From contig JAFNAS010000015.1 in NCBI GenBank assembly GCA_017860295.1, positions 1-64,000 of the forward strand: 64,000 nucleotides of DNA, read 5' to 3'. Source of the stretch: Bacteroidota bacterium. GTDB taxonomy: Bacteria; Bacteroidota; Bacteroidia; Bacteroidales; Paludibacteraceae. Made by a program: the position numbers and the translations under genes. Below are positions 44,331 to 53,534 of this stretch, one piece after another (position 1 is the first letter of the stretch; each line of letters starts with the position of its first letter). Under the pieces are notes generated by a model, which was not told the origin of the DNA, did no database searches, and worked only from the letters and a program-made list of their open reading frames with translations.

Positions 44331-45845
44331 TCAGTCCGACAGATACTCCCGGGCCTCTTTCGTTAAAGGAATGACATCGGATTGGTCGATATATTGCAAG
44401 CCGAATTTTCGATTCAGAGTCATTAATAATTTCATACCAAAAGAGAGGCGGTTAATGTACGAATAAAGCCCAATGGCACCGTAAGATATAGGTTTGTCTG
44501 CGGTCTTATAAATGCTCTTAACATATTTTGCATCCTTAAATATTGTATCCGCGTCTGTCCCAAAAGCGAGATGCGTTTGAGGTGTTTTACCCGCCTTAAT
44601 CAACGCAGCCATATTCTTTGCGCTCATAGCAGCAGCCATCGCCCCTCTTCCAATGCCAACCATTTTTATATTAGGTGCACCCAGAGCTATTGCTTTAAAC
44701 ATAGTGTCTTCCATCGCAATACCTCCGGCAATAGCTATGTCGGGCATCCAACCTCCCTCTTTTGCGATATCTTTCATAATCCCATTCACTATTTTTTCCA
44801 AATCAATTGTTGGATATCCCCATTCATTCATCATCTTACACGGACTATGTCCGGTTCCACCACCAGCTCCGTCAAAGGTAATTAAGGCAATGTTATTTTT
44901 TGATGCAATCCGTATCACGCGCCGAATATCTTCTATATCATATCCTGCCATTTTAAACAATATATTGTGGGCTCCAAGATCTCTGTATTTCCTTATCAAT
45001 GCTTCAAGAATAGACTCATTCCACATCGGTAACCGCCCATATTGCATAACATGAAAACCTTCGCCACGATCAAATGCCTCTTTAATTCCATCTTCCATCG
45101 GATTAGGAAAGACTAAATATCCTTTATTTTTTAGGGACACCGCATCATCATACGAATATACCGGAGCTACGTGCTGAATTCCTTTAGCTGCCTGCCCGAA
45201 CTTAATCTCTATGGTTCTAATTTCGAAGGTCTTTAATGCATATTCAGCCGTACCAACAACAATATCGTCGGCATTTACTTGCAACACGATATCGCCATAT
45301 CCTTTTTCAAATCTCCTGAAACAATCAATCATTTTTCCAAGAATAGGGGCATGAATCACTTTACCCTTGTTGTCGTGTTTTAAATCCGAATCTTTATTAA
45401 TGGCATTTTCACCTATTACAACCATCACTCCTGCCATAGCTGCTCCTGAGTAATAGTCTTCCCAATTCAGTTTTGCCATTGCAGGCAATATGACAGGAGC
45501 CTTTAATTTAATCTTATTCACATAGCCAATTTCGCAGGAAATATCTGCAACATGAACATTCGTTTGCTCGGCATCCTCAGCTGCGCCAATCGCGCCAAAT
45601 ATCCGCCCATTGATGTTGAAATGTGAAAAATCGAAAGGATATTTTTTTTCCGATGCAAACTGTTGGTCATTTGTATTATACGGATAGGCAACCTCAGCTC
45701 CTCTAATAGCGGACAACCCTATTTCACACAAACCCGTACATTTATCGGAGCATACTGAACACATCCCTGATAAATCACAAATATTATTGGGAGTTCTAAG
45801 TTTTGTGTTGGTAAAGGTTGTCGATAGTGTTGGACTTAATGACAT
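44331..45845 (-). CDS. Glutamate-synthase-like FMN-binding protein with N-terminal Cys cluster
   Basis: 504 residues. The N-terminus has CDLSGMCSVCSDKCTGLCEIG, a five-Cys cluster likely to hold an iron-sulfur centre. The rest is the GOGAT central/FMN barrel: KAPVILPAMAKLNWEDYYSGAAMAGV, AGYDIEDIRRVIRIA, LITFDGAGGGTGHSPCKMMNEWGYPTIDLE, IAIAGGIAMEDTMFKAIALGA and GIGRGAMAAAMSAKNMA. There is no glutaminase domain, so it is not a complete GltB. It matches the stand-alone archaeal-type glutamate-synthase-related proteins, whose true reaction is often unknown. The gap 45846-46140 is AT-rich and gene-free. Confidence 0.82.
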   Translation of the reverse strand: MSLSPTLSTTFTNTKLRTPNNICDLSGMCSVCSDKCTGLCEIGLSAIRGAEVAYPYNTNDQQFASEKKYPFDFSHFNINGRIFGAIGAAEDAEQTNVHVADISCEIGYVNKIKLKAPVILPAMAKLNWEDYYSGAAMAGVMVVIGENAINKDSDLKHDNKGKVIHAPILGKMIDCFRRFEKGYGDIVLQVNADDIVVGTAEYALKTFEIRTIEIKFGQAAKGIQHVAPVYSYDDAVSLKNKGYLVFPNPMEDGIKEAFDRGEGFHVMQYGRLPMWNESILEALIRKYRDLGAHNILFKMAGYDIEDIRRVIRIASKNNIALITFDGAGGGTGHSPCKMMNEWGYPTIDLEKIVNGIMKDIAKEGGWMPDIAIAGGIAMEDTMFKAIALGAPNIKMVGIGRGAMAAAMSAKNMAALIKAGKTPQTHLAFGTDADTIFKDAKYVKSIYKTADKPISYGAIGLYSYINRLSFGMKLLMTLNRKFGLQYIDQSDVIPLTKEAREYLSD

Positions 45846-46140
45846 AATAATCTCCTTTTATATAGTGTTATAGTTGATAATTGGCGGCTCCATATTTTAA
45901 TACCCTCCATCATGTTGCTTTTTGGACTGATACTTGTTTTAGATTGACACATACCCCAAAAGCTACTGACGATCATCGAATTCGTATTATTAAAATCGGC
46001 AGTTATTCTGTAAATTCAATTATACTGCAACTTAGTATCCCGACAACGATTTTCTTTTTACGTCTCAAATCTACAAAAACCCTTTTAATAAGCAAACAAT
46101 TTAGTTAATTTTATTCGGAATCATTGAAAAATAAAAAAAA

Positions 46141-46262
46141 CGGCCTGTGAAAAGGCCGGGCCGAGGATTTACCCTCCGGGGAATTGTGCCGGGCATCGAC
46201 ACCCACTGCCGACACAAATGCAGTGCAACAACGGCACTACCGGGGAATAAATGAAGCAGAAT
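46141..46262 (-). ncRNA. Candidate structured RNA ending in a terminator
   Basis: On the minus strand, GC-rich sequence from ~46262 to 46141 can fold into successive short hairpins (GTGC..GCAC; CTGC..GCAG; GGGT..GCCC; GAGG..CCTC), each with loops of 5-10 bases. It ends in CGGCCT-TTTCAC-AGGCCG followed by eight T residues, a good terminator at 46132-46158. The composition is unlike the AT-rich surroundings. No known RNA family was recognised. It could instead be the 3' end of a decayed coding region, because minus-strand frames upstream look weakly protein-like. Confidence 0.3.
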
Positions 46263-46618
46263 CACTGGGAATGCCCCATCCGTAGCAGTTGCCGCCGCCT
46301 ACCCGAATCAGAATCTCCTTGCCCCGTTGGCTTGTAAACTCTAAGCGGCAGTATCGAGTTAATTTTTGTCCGGATAAAATTAGGAAGTCCACACCTCTTA
46401 TCCGGCAAACGCCCCTTCTTAAGAGCCAAACAGGTCTCTGACCGGTAATTTTCGAATCGTTTCAGGTCGATACCGAAGAGGCACGCTTTTTGAATCGGAA
46501 CCGGTCTGTAAAACAAACAAAAGAAGCCATCCATTGCAGAGAAAAAACACTCGACCGGAGCAAAGACGGTGCACATTTCACTCCGGCTATTGACCTGGTT
46601 TCCTTTATCATTTACCAT
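46263..46618 (-). other. Ambiguous, possibly decayed coding stretch
   Basis: A 118-residue frame spans this interval but has an odd, Cys- and Arg-rich composition. A second minus-strand frame in the left half reads more like a protein end (EILIRVGGGNCYGWGIPSD). The two could be parts of one gene disrupted by a frameshift. I do not recognise a family and do not call a gene. Confidence 0.25.
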
Positions 46619-47389
46619 TCACCGGCGACCGTTTATCGTTAACGGCAAACTCTCCTCTTTTTTTCGATATTTGCAGGGCGTGGTGTCAGTATATTTTTTA
46701 AAAGCGCGGTAGAAACTGGCTCTGCTTCCGAAGCCGCATTCATAGCCGAATTCGCGACAACTACGATTGAAATGACAAACAACGCAACAAACGATATCGG
46801 CAATGAAGCCGGCAATAAACAGCAGCAGAAACCCTTGTACCCACCGAATATTGTAATAACTACGGTCGATTTCCCACAGATAACCGAAACGCCATTGCCG
46901 GTAAACCAGCAGGAAACAAAGAAAATAATAGGCACCAGATTGTATATAAAACTGAACATGGAACCCCATTATCAGCATGGTAACCAGCGACGAATCGACG
47001 AAAAACAATCCGGCCTTCTCTGCCTGCGAAAGTAATAGAAACCAAATAAGGGAACCGGACACCGGCAACATCGCCGCCAGATTGTAGGTTATATGGTAGC
47101 GGCAACGGCCTGCATGTCCGAAAAAAGCGATCAAGTAGCAATAAAGCGCGGGAGCCACCGGCATAACCGAGAGCAGATGAAGTGGAAAATAACAGACCAT
47201 CAGGGTACAACTAGAGTGATTGTGGCACGAAAGTTGGTGGATACTGGCGAGATGATGCACTACCACAAACAAACCGACCACGGCAAGATAGCGGTTGATC
47301 CTCTTTCAGGATGATTTTCTCAAGAACAAGGCACCCGAAAAAAGGAGCAGCAGAATGACTATACAGACAGATAGATTGAGAATAAACAT
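46619..47389 (-). pseudogene. Membrane-bound AraC-type regulator, interrupted by an in-frame TGA
   Basis: From ATG 47389 the frame encodes a membrane helix (NLSVCIVILLLLFSGALFL), meets TGA at 47308-47306 (codon 28), then continues KRINRYLAVVGLFVVVHHLASIHQL with about six more hydrophobic segments. It ends with YECGFGSRASFYRAFKKYTDTTP, the second helix-turn-helix of an AraC domain. A TGG to TGA change would explain the stop (SSWKRINRYL). The first helix-turn-helix is missing: hydrophobic sequence runs directly into the second one. A membrane sensor fused to AraC HTH is a known Bacteroidota regulator type; this copy appears dead. Confidence 0.65.
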
Positions 47390-48243
47390 AATCGCCCTCG
47401 GTTGTAAGTATATATATTCCTCGACTACCCATATCCACCACAACCGAAGCCAGATACTTTTCCCCAACACACTCAGGCTCTCCTCACTCTACGAGTAGCA
47501 ATAGTAGAATGTTAAACTTACTTAAATAAAAACATCATGCAAATATAAATCAATTGTAAACAAATTGACATTTACATTACAACAAAAATCGGAGTTAATA
47601 GTAATGCGGAATAAAAAACTAACAATATCATCCAAGGATTATCGGAGATACAAGTCGCTCCTGCTTGTTATTTCTTGATTTCCAATCCCCAATATACGGG
47701 CTTTGACGTTACAAATTGGATGAAAACGCTCTGTTTCATAACTCAGTTTCCCTTTCTATCAGAGAAGTTTAGAAGGGTCGACGCACCAAAACTGGCTCAC
47801 ACTTCCATACCGATACCGGTTCTCTAAATTAGCCTGTTAATAAGACAAATAATAGAAATTTTACGTCATCCCTCTCTCCGGCGAGAGAAGAGCAATTCCT
47901 CCGAAAATAACCCTTTTGGTTCGGTTGCAGATCGGCTTCTCTTCACGAACCAAAGGCATTCCGGGCACTCTCCCCTGCGGAAAAAGCACCCGAAGAGAAA
48001 AGAGAATGTGGGAAAAACAGGAAAAAGAACGATAAGGGAGCAGTTATTGAATCTTACAAAACACCCAACCATATAAGATCTATGGAAAGAGCTCTGTCTG
48101 TGGGTTATTTTAAACAATTTTATAATCCATAAAATAATAAACTCTCCCCAAAAATCATATTTTTTTCTAAAAAAACACTACCTTTGTTGCCTTCATCAAA
48201 TATGTGAAGTTTAACCCTCTTATCAAGTAAAAATAGAAATTTC
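47390..48243. other. Gene-free stretch upstream of the small secreted protein gene
   Basis: 854 bp with no credible protein or RNA gene in either direction. It includes a CTCTCTCC/GGCGAGAG hairpin near 47871-47890 of the kind seen at 850-1035, and the promoter of the next gene at its right end. Confidence 0.4.
48179..48186 (+). promoter_or_regulatory. -7 element of the small secreted protein gene
   Basis: TACCTTTG, preceded at the right distance by a run of T (48160-48166) in place of TTTG. It would start transcription near 48194 and give a leader of about 50 bases. It shares an A-rich TACCTTTGTT context with the element at 29930. Confidence 0.5.
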
Positions 48244-48675
48244 ATGAAAAAGATTTTCCTCGTTTCCTTGCTTCTAATCCAAGGTTTGGTTGTATTTGCA
48301 CAAACCGATACTACTGGCAATGCAGGGAGTGCAACAGCAGCAGAGACTAATAAAATCGATCAGATTGCCAAACTGACAGACAGCCAAAAAGCAGATGTAA
48401 CCAAATATTTGAAAGAGTATTACGAGCACATCGACGATCTGCAGAAAGCAAAAGAAGATTTGCAGAAGATCAAAGACAATATTAAAATGCTGAGCGCTTT
48501 AATCAAAGGTGAAGAGTTGGGTTTCAACGATAACTTGAAAGATGTATTGACCAAACGCCAATATGACAAGTGCAGCGAATATTTGAAAGAAAGAGAAAAC
48601 AAAGCAAAGAAAAAATACGGAGAACCGACTAAAAAAGTGGCAAAAAGCCACCCGAAAGTCAATCAAGGTTCTTAA
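48244..48675 (+). CDS. Small secreted helical protein of unknown function
   Basis: 143 residues. Residues 1-20 are a signal peptide (MKKIFLVSLLLIQGLVVFAQ). The mature part is highly charged and helical: KIDQIAKLTDSQKADVTKYLKEYYEHIDDLQKAKEDLQKIKDNIKML is coiled-coil-like, followed by TKRQYDKCSEYLKERENKAKKKYG. Its size and two LTxxQ-like segments (KLTDSQKADV, VLTKRQYDKC) recall Spy/CpxP-type periplasmic chaperone-like proteins, but the match is weak. A good terminator follows. Confidence 0.72.
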   Translation: MKKIFLVSLLLIQGLVVFAQTDTTGNAGSATAAETNKIDQIAKLTDSQKADVTKYLKEYYEHIDDLQKAKEDLQKIKDNIKMLSALIKGEELGFNDNLKDVLTKRQYDKCSEYLKERENKAKKKYGEPTKKVAKSHPKVNQGS

Positions 48676-48692
48676 TCATCACCGATACAAAT

Positions 48693-48729
48693 AAAAAATC
48701 CGGTTCGCCATCAGTGAACCGGATTTTTT
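48693..48729. terminator. Bidirectional terminator after the small secreted protein gene
   Basis: Stem AAAAAATCCGGTTC (48693-48706) pairs with GAACCGGATTTTTT (48716-48729) around a 9-base loop. Six A on the left and six T on the right allow it to work in both directions. It lies 17 bp after the stop codon. Confidence 0.85.
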
Positions 48730-48972
48730 GTGTTGATAGCAAAAGAAAAGCAAAGGATTTGCAACTTGATGTCCCGGCAGGTGACCTTCCTACGGAATAT
48801 TTCACCCTACCCTGCTCTACCTCAAATCAGTTATATACAACACAAGATCTTTACATCCAATTTCATCCTCGCACGGCACACAAGATTCTGCACATCGCGT
48901 TTCTTTACGATAAATGTTCGGGTAACCTACCGGATAATGATTCGACAAGAGTAGCGCAGTTTATAAAAGACA

Positions 48973-49006
48973 ATCCGGTTTGCCAAGGAGCAAACCGGAT
49001 TTTTCA
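48973..49006 (+). terminator. Second hairpin with the same AATCCGGTT core
   Basis: AATCCGGTTTGC pairs with GCAAACCGGATT around CAAGGA and is followed by TTTC on the + strand. It lies about 245 bp beyond the previous terminator and 92 bp before the end of the convergent DUF4249 gene. The 48730-48972 interval between them holds no convincing gene. Confidence 0.6.
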
Positions 49007-49097
49007 ATTGAGAACAAAAAGAGAGAAGCACGGCATTTCTATCCATCTGACAACTACCGATCGGCTACCTCTTACCGTTCACACGCATCATTTTTTC

Positions 49098-49976
49098 TTA
49101 TTCCTTATAAACGGTCGAAGACCGAATGGTTGAATAGGCGGCGAAATAACCGTGGGGCGTTGTTGATGTTCCGGAAGGTGATACCAACTTGACATTGGTG
49201 CGGATATTGGACGGCTGCCCGCCGAATAAAGGATTCCGCCCCCAGAATTCGGTCGATGCCTCATCCACAAAGTCCTTGTAATCTTCTGTTATACCACTCA
49301 TTTCTAGCGTTATCAGATCACCGCTCTGAAGAATTTCATCTTTCTTCTCGGACGAAAAATACATGTATGTAGTCCCGTTAAGATAGGTGCCGCTAAAGAA
49401 CTCATCGTTAGTCACTCCCCACTCCTGAATACTATCGGAGACACACACATTGTTTCTATAGAGACGCCCCATATAATAGTTCTTTTCAGTGGCTGGTTCT
49501 TGCATCCATATTTTAACGGCCCACATATCTTCGCTGAAAATATGGCTTTTCTCTACACTGATCTTTTCCAGCAAAGGACGTCGTGCAATCTGAGAGGTAG
49601 CGGTATAAGTTTCCGTTGTTCCATCTCCGTCGACGTCTACATCAGTAATGGTAAGGGTATACGTACGACCGACAACGCCATAATAATCCGATGGTGTTTT
49701 ATAGGCTCCCTTTACAGAAGGATCTTCTGTCAACGTAACCGTTGCGATTCCGTCATTAAGGGTGACTTTAGCTCCGGAAACCACAGCAGCCGCCTTATTG
49801 GAGAAGTAGTCGGATGTCTTTTTCAGATAGACGGTATGTGCCACCGTATCGGTAGTAACGCATCCATCGACCACCAGAGCGGGTTTAACGCCATCGAGCT
49901 TGATATCGATATCGGTAGTGCAGGCAATCAATATAAGTGCTGCTACAATTGCGGAAATATAATATTTAAGTTGCAT
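49098..49976 (-). CDS. DUF4249 lipoprotein partner of a TonB-dependent receptor
   Basis: 292 residues. Lipoprotein signal with lipobox LIAC at residue ~19, then the DUF4249 opening DIDIKLDGVKPALVVDGCVTTDTVAHTVYLKKTSDYFSN. The middle is beta-rich and immunoglobulin-like (AKVTLNDGIATVTL, YTLTITDVDVDGDGTT). DUF4249 proteins are anchored in the outer membrane next to TonB-dependent receptors. It starts 4 bp after the receptor gene, so the two form a two-gene operon. The ligand is unknown. Confidence 0.88.
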   Translation of the reverse strand: MQLKYYISAIVAALILIACTTDIDIKLDGVKPALVVDGCVTTDTVAHTVYLKKTSDYFSNKAAAVVSGAKVTLNDGIATVTLTEDPSVKGAYKTPSDYYGVVGRTYTLTITDVDVDGDGTTETYTATSQIARRPLLEKISVEKSHIFSEDMWAVKIWMQEPATEKNYYMGRLYRNNVCVSDSIQEWGVTNDEFFSGTYLNGTTYMYFSSEKKDEILQSGDLITLEMSGITEDYKDFVDEASTEFWGRNPLFGGQPSNIRTNVKLVSPSGTSTTPHGYFAAYSTIRSSTVYKE

Positions 49977-49980
49977 GTTC

Positions 49981-52323
49981 TCAGAATTTAAAATTATATG
50001 TAATTGAAGGAACGAAAGTAAACAGATAGGTCATTTGCGCTTTGGTTACATAAGCATTATCCTGATCGTTCACGAAATTGATAGCCCAGGCATTTTTATG
50101 CGCATAAGCATTATAGACGGAGAAGTTCCATTCTCCCGTCCAAAATTTTTTCTTCTTTGCTTTGGGCTTCCAGGTAAGCGACAGATCCAACCGATGGTAA
50201 TCGGGCATCCGGTATTCGTTGCGTTTGGAGTAGACAGGCAAAATAACATTGCCGATTTCCATCCGGGCAACAGGATAGGTGATGGGCTGACCGGTTGAGT
50301 ATACAAAATTGGCTCCGAACGAAATATGGTCGTTAAGATCGTAGTTTCCGACAATATACACGGTATGCGGTCTATCGTAAGGCGCCAGATAAGTTTGATC
50401 GTTATTCACACCGCGAATGGTACGTTCCGAACGGGAGTAGGTATAACTGATCCATCCGGTGAGTTTTCCCTCGTTTTTCTGCAGCTGAAATTCGGCTCCG
50501 TATGCCCGCGAATGTCCGAAACGTAATTCACCCTCCAGTTTACGGTTCAACAACAAATCGGCATGGTCTTTGAAATCAATCGTATTTGCCATCGATTTAT
50601 AAAACAGCTCTACCGAAGCTTCCAGTTTGTTATTCAAAAAGTTGCGGAAATAACCGACAGCATATTGATCACAAGTTTGCGGTTTGATATTTTTGCCGGC
50701 AGTAAACCAGAGGTCGAGCGGAGTACCAGCCGTGGAATTGGAAGCCATTTGCAGAAACTGATTGGTGCGAGCATAACTGGCTTTCACCGAAGAATTCTCA
50801 CTCAAACGGTAATTGAGACCTAAACGCGGCGACAATCGGTAATATGTTTTTATCACTTTCCCGGCTCCATACACGGCCGAATCGATCGCATTATAATTAT
50901 CATCGAAATGATATACCGTTCCCTTTCCGATACTGGAAAAACCGGTAAGCCGCAGTCCGGCCTTTACCGAAAACCTTTTGCTAAACTGATATTCATCGGA
51001 CAGATAAATGGCTTGTTCGTATGCATTAATATCGGGCAAAATATAATCGTCAAAATCCGTCGCGCCTCCTTTACTGGTTACCGTTCCAGGTTTCAGATTG
51101 TGTAACACGTTGTTGTATCCGAATTTCAGCGTATTTTCGGGAGCTATAAACCACGAGAAATCAGCTTTCAGACCTGCATCCTGCATGCTATACTTCCAGT
51201 TGAAGTTTGTCTGATCGGCAAAATCAGACTCCAGTCCATAATTATAGTGACTGTAGTTGAGTGAAAAATTGCTGAACAATTTCTGCGAAAAGAGGTGGTT
51301 CCAACGCGCCGTAACGGTAGAATTTCCAAAATTAAATCCGGCATCCTTATTTTTGAAAACATCCTGTCCCAGATATCCCGAAAGAAACAGACGGTTTTTA
51401 TCGTCAAAACGGTGATTTATCTTGGCATTCAAATCGTAAAAATAGAGTGTATTATCCTTCACATCCTTATCGGACGAAAGTTTCAGAAACAGGTCGGCAT
51501 ACGTACGACGGGCAGATACGACATAGGTAGTCTTCTCGGAGCCTATCGGACCTTCCAATGTCAACCGACTCGATATCAATCCGATTCCGCCACTTCCAGA
51601 GAATTTTTTAGCATTACCGTCCTTCATCTGCACTTCGAGCAACGAAGAGAGGCGGCCATCGTACGTAGCCGGAATATCTCCCTTGTAAAGAGTCATGTTT
51701 TTAATCGCATCATTGTTGAAAACCGAGAAAAAACCCATCATATGCGATGCATTATACACGGTAGCCTCATCGAGCACAATCAGGTTTTGGTCGATACCGC
51801 CACCCCGCACACTAAAGCTGGATGTTCCTTCGCCTGCCGAAACTACTCCAGGCAGTAACTGAACCGCCTTCAACAGATCGACCTCACCCATCAATGCCGG
51901 CATCTTGCGGATTACATTGATCGACACCTGTCTGGAACTCATCATATTGGCCGAAACATTAGCATCTTTCCGACGCGAGGTCACCACCACCTCTTTCATT
52001 TCGGTAGTCGATGCCTTCAGGGCTACATCCAATTTCAAAGGAGTATTCAGATCCAACGCACGTGTTAACGACTGATATCCCACATACGAAAACTCCACCG
52101 TGTATTTTCCTTTCGGAATACTCAACGAGTAGAATCCGTAATTGTTGGTAACGGTTCCCACTTTCAACTCCCTGACGTAGACAGTAACCCCTATGAGTGC
52201 TTCTCCGTTTGCATCATCCTTCACATTTCCACTCAAACTCATCCGTTCTGCCATAGGTGTGACGGCAGAAGCCGCCACAGCAAACAGTAGTAGACACAAT
52301 AAAACCCATTGCCTTAAGATCAT
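49981..52323 (-). CDS. TonB-dependent receptor with N-terminal carboxypeptidase-like domain
   Basis: 780 residues. Signal peptide 1-~20. Residues ~28-115 are a CarboxypepD_reg-like beta-sandwich (SGNVKDDANGEALIGVTVYVRELKVGTVTNNYGFYSL). The plug follows (IRKMPALMGEVDLLKAVQLLPGVVSAGEGTSSFSVRGGG) and then a 22-strand-type barrel with the terminal strand FVPSITYNFKF. It is shorter than SusC proteins and its partner is DUF4249 rather than SusD, so a non-glycan ligand is likely. Energy comes from TonB-ExbBD, which is not in the window. Confidence 0.93.
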   Translation of the reverse strand: MILRQWVLLCLLLFAVAASAVTPMAERMSLSGNVKDDANGEALIGVTVYVRELKVGTVTNNYGFYSLSIPKGKYTVEFSYVGYQSLTRALDLNTPLKLDVALKASTTEMKEVVVTSRRKDANVSANMMSSRQVSINVIRKMPALMGEVDLLKAVQLLPGVVSAGEGTSSFSVRGGGIDQNLIVLDEATVYNASHMMGFFSVFNNDAIKNMTLYKGDIPATYDGRLSSLLEVQMKDGNAKKFSGSGGIGLISSRLTLEGPIGSEKTTYVVSARRTYADLFLKLSSDKDVKDNTLYFYDLNAKINHRFDDKNRLFLSGYLGQDVFKNKDAGFNFGNSTVTARWNHLFSQKLFSNFSLNYSHYNYGLESDFADQTNFNWKYSMQDAGLKADFSWFIAPENTLKFGYNNVLHNLKPGTVTSKGGATDFDDYILPDINAYEQAIYLSDEYQFSKRFSVKAGLRLTGFSSIGKGTVYHFDDNYNAIDSAVYGAGKVIKTYYRLSPRLGLNYRLSENSSVKASYARTNQFLQMASNSTAGTPLDLWFTAGKNIKPQTCDQYAVGYFRNFLNNKLEASVELFYKSMANTIDFKDHADLLLNRKLEGELRFGHSRAYGAEFQLQKNEGKLTGWISYTYSRSERTIRGVNNDQTYLAPYDRPHTVYIVGNYDLNDHISFGANFVYSTGQPITYPVARMEIGNVILPVYSKRNEYRMPDYHRLDLSLTWKPKAKKKKFWTGEWNFSVYNAYAHKNAWAINFVNDQDNAYVTKAQMTYLFTFVPSITYNFKF

Positions 52324-52805
52324 AAAAATTAAATTACAGATTTGATTAATATAACTAACACCTACACAAAATACATTTAAAGCATTCTCTATTTACACCT
52401 AACGAATAACATCAAATTATAACTTTCCCTACCTCCGTCACATTCGTCCCTGCATTTGCATGGAAAAAGATAAAAGAAGCTGTAGCAAAAACAAACCGGG
52501 AATACAAAACTGGTAGCTTATGTCTTTACCTATTTTTGTTCGGTCTGAAGCAGATTGATGCCGGTATTTCTCTGCCTTGAAATGAATCGCAGCAGTGAGA
52601 AAGAAGAAAAAAATAAAAAAACACAGGAAAGAAAGATGAAATGCTATAATAGTACATAAGAACTTTTACTTTGATACTATTTATATGACAATCGTTGCAG
52701 TAAATACCCCTATTGTTCCGATCTTTTCACCTGAAGAAATCTAGCATTTTATCCAAAATCGCCCATACCTATAATTGAAGTTATCAAAATACATGCTCAA
52801 CATCG
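52324..52805. other. Gene-free intergenic stretch
   Basis: 482 bp between two minus-strand genes. AT-rich, with no frame, repeat or RNA that I can support. The right part is downstream of the CatA-like gene and the left part holds the receptor gene's promoter region, in which no clear element was assigned. Confidence 0.4.
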
Positions 52806-53444
52806 CTATTCGGGTTGATTGCAATACCGTTTCAGTTTTTCAAAATATTGTCCCACATGTATCCCATCCACAAAGGCATGGTGAACTTGTACCGAAAATG
52901 GCAACAACACTTTCCCATCTTGTTCGAAGTATTTTCCCCACGAAATACGGGGCACGGAATCATTACGGTTAATTGAAATGGTATGCGACAAATGAGTGAA
53001 CGAGATCCATGGAATACAGGTAATGTAAAGAAAATCGTCACGATCGATCATAGGAGCGAAATCAAAATAGCATTTTTGGCTTGCGGATACCTCTTGAGCC
53101 TTGTGTACGAAATCGAACAAAGTTCCTTCCATATCCATCGTCACAAACTTAAACAGATCCTCGGTTGAATCCGAAGACATATCGGTAAAGGAGGGATGAA
53201 GCTTGTCATGGAGTACCACCTGCTTGCCTTCACGCACACGGTAGCGGAAATTTTCACACTCATCGGTTACCTTGGTAACAGCGTAAATCATCGCGTAATA
53301 AAACGGCAAATTATGTTCTTTTACAAAACGCAGGAAATGCGTTACATCAATGTTTGCGCAAATGTTATACTGCGGATAATCCATTCGGTAAAAGAACTCA
53401 AAATGTTCCCTACGTTTCCAATTCTCAAGATCGATAGTGTGCAT
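52806..53444 (-). CDS. Chloramphenicol acetyltransferase-like (CatA family) protein
   Basis: 212 residues, the usual CatA length. The catalytic His lies in VHHAFVDGIHVGQYF (H188-H189), matching the HHAxxDG motif. Other conserved segments are NWKRREHFEFFYRMDYPQYNICANIDVT, PFYYAMIYAVTKV and FDFAPMIDRDDFLYITCIPWISFTHL. It should transfer acetyl groups from acetyl-CoA. Chromosomal relatives in Bacteroidota are often called CAT without tested resistance, so the natural substrate is open. It is followed downstream only by a long gap. Confidence 0.85.
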   Translation of the reverse strand: MHTIDLENWKRREHFEFFYRMDYPQYNICANIDVTHFLRFVKEHNLPFYYAMIYAVTKVTDECENFRYRVREGKQVVLHDKLHPSFTDMSSDSTEDLFKFVTMDMEGTLFDFVHKAQEVSASQKCYFDFAPMIDRDDFLYITCIPWISFTHLSHTISINRNDSVPRISWGKYFEQDGKVLLPFSVQVHHAFVDGIHVGQYFEKLKRYCNQPE

Positions 53445-53534
53445 TATATTGTAGATTGTTTCCGTTCCGGTATTTTATTTATTTTTTTGCATTCACAATT
53501 TCAGAACAAATTCCATTTTGCATGCTTATAACTG

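Noticed and set aside
46262-46618. A 118-residue minus-strand gene
   Set aside because: Cys/Arg-rich composition with no known motif, and a competing frame in its left half looks more protein-like. Listed only as ambiguous.
28799-47389. Stop-codon reassignment or programmed readthrough
   Set aside because: The three interrupted genes use three different stops (TAA, TAG, TGA), and neighbouring genes use all three as normal ends. Independent nonsense mutations are the simpler explanation.
52806-53444. A confirmed chloramphenicol-resistance gene
   Set aside because: The catalytic motif is present, but chromosomal CatA-like proteins in this group are not proven resistance enzymes, and no mobile context is seen.
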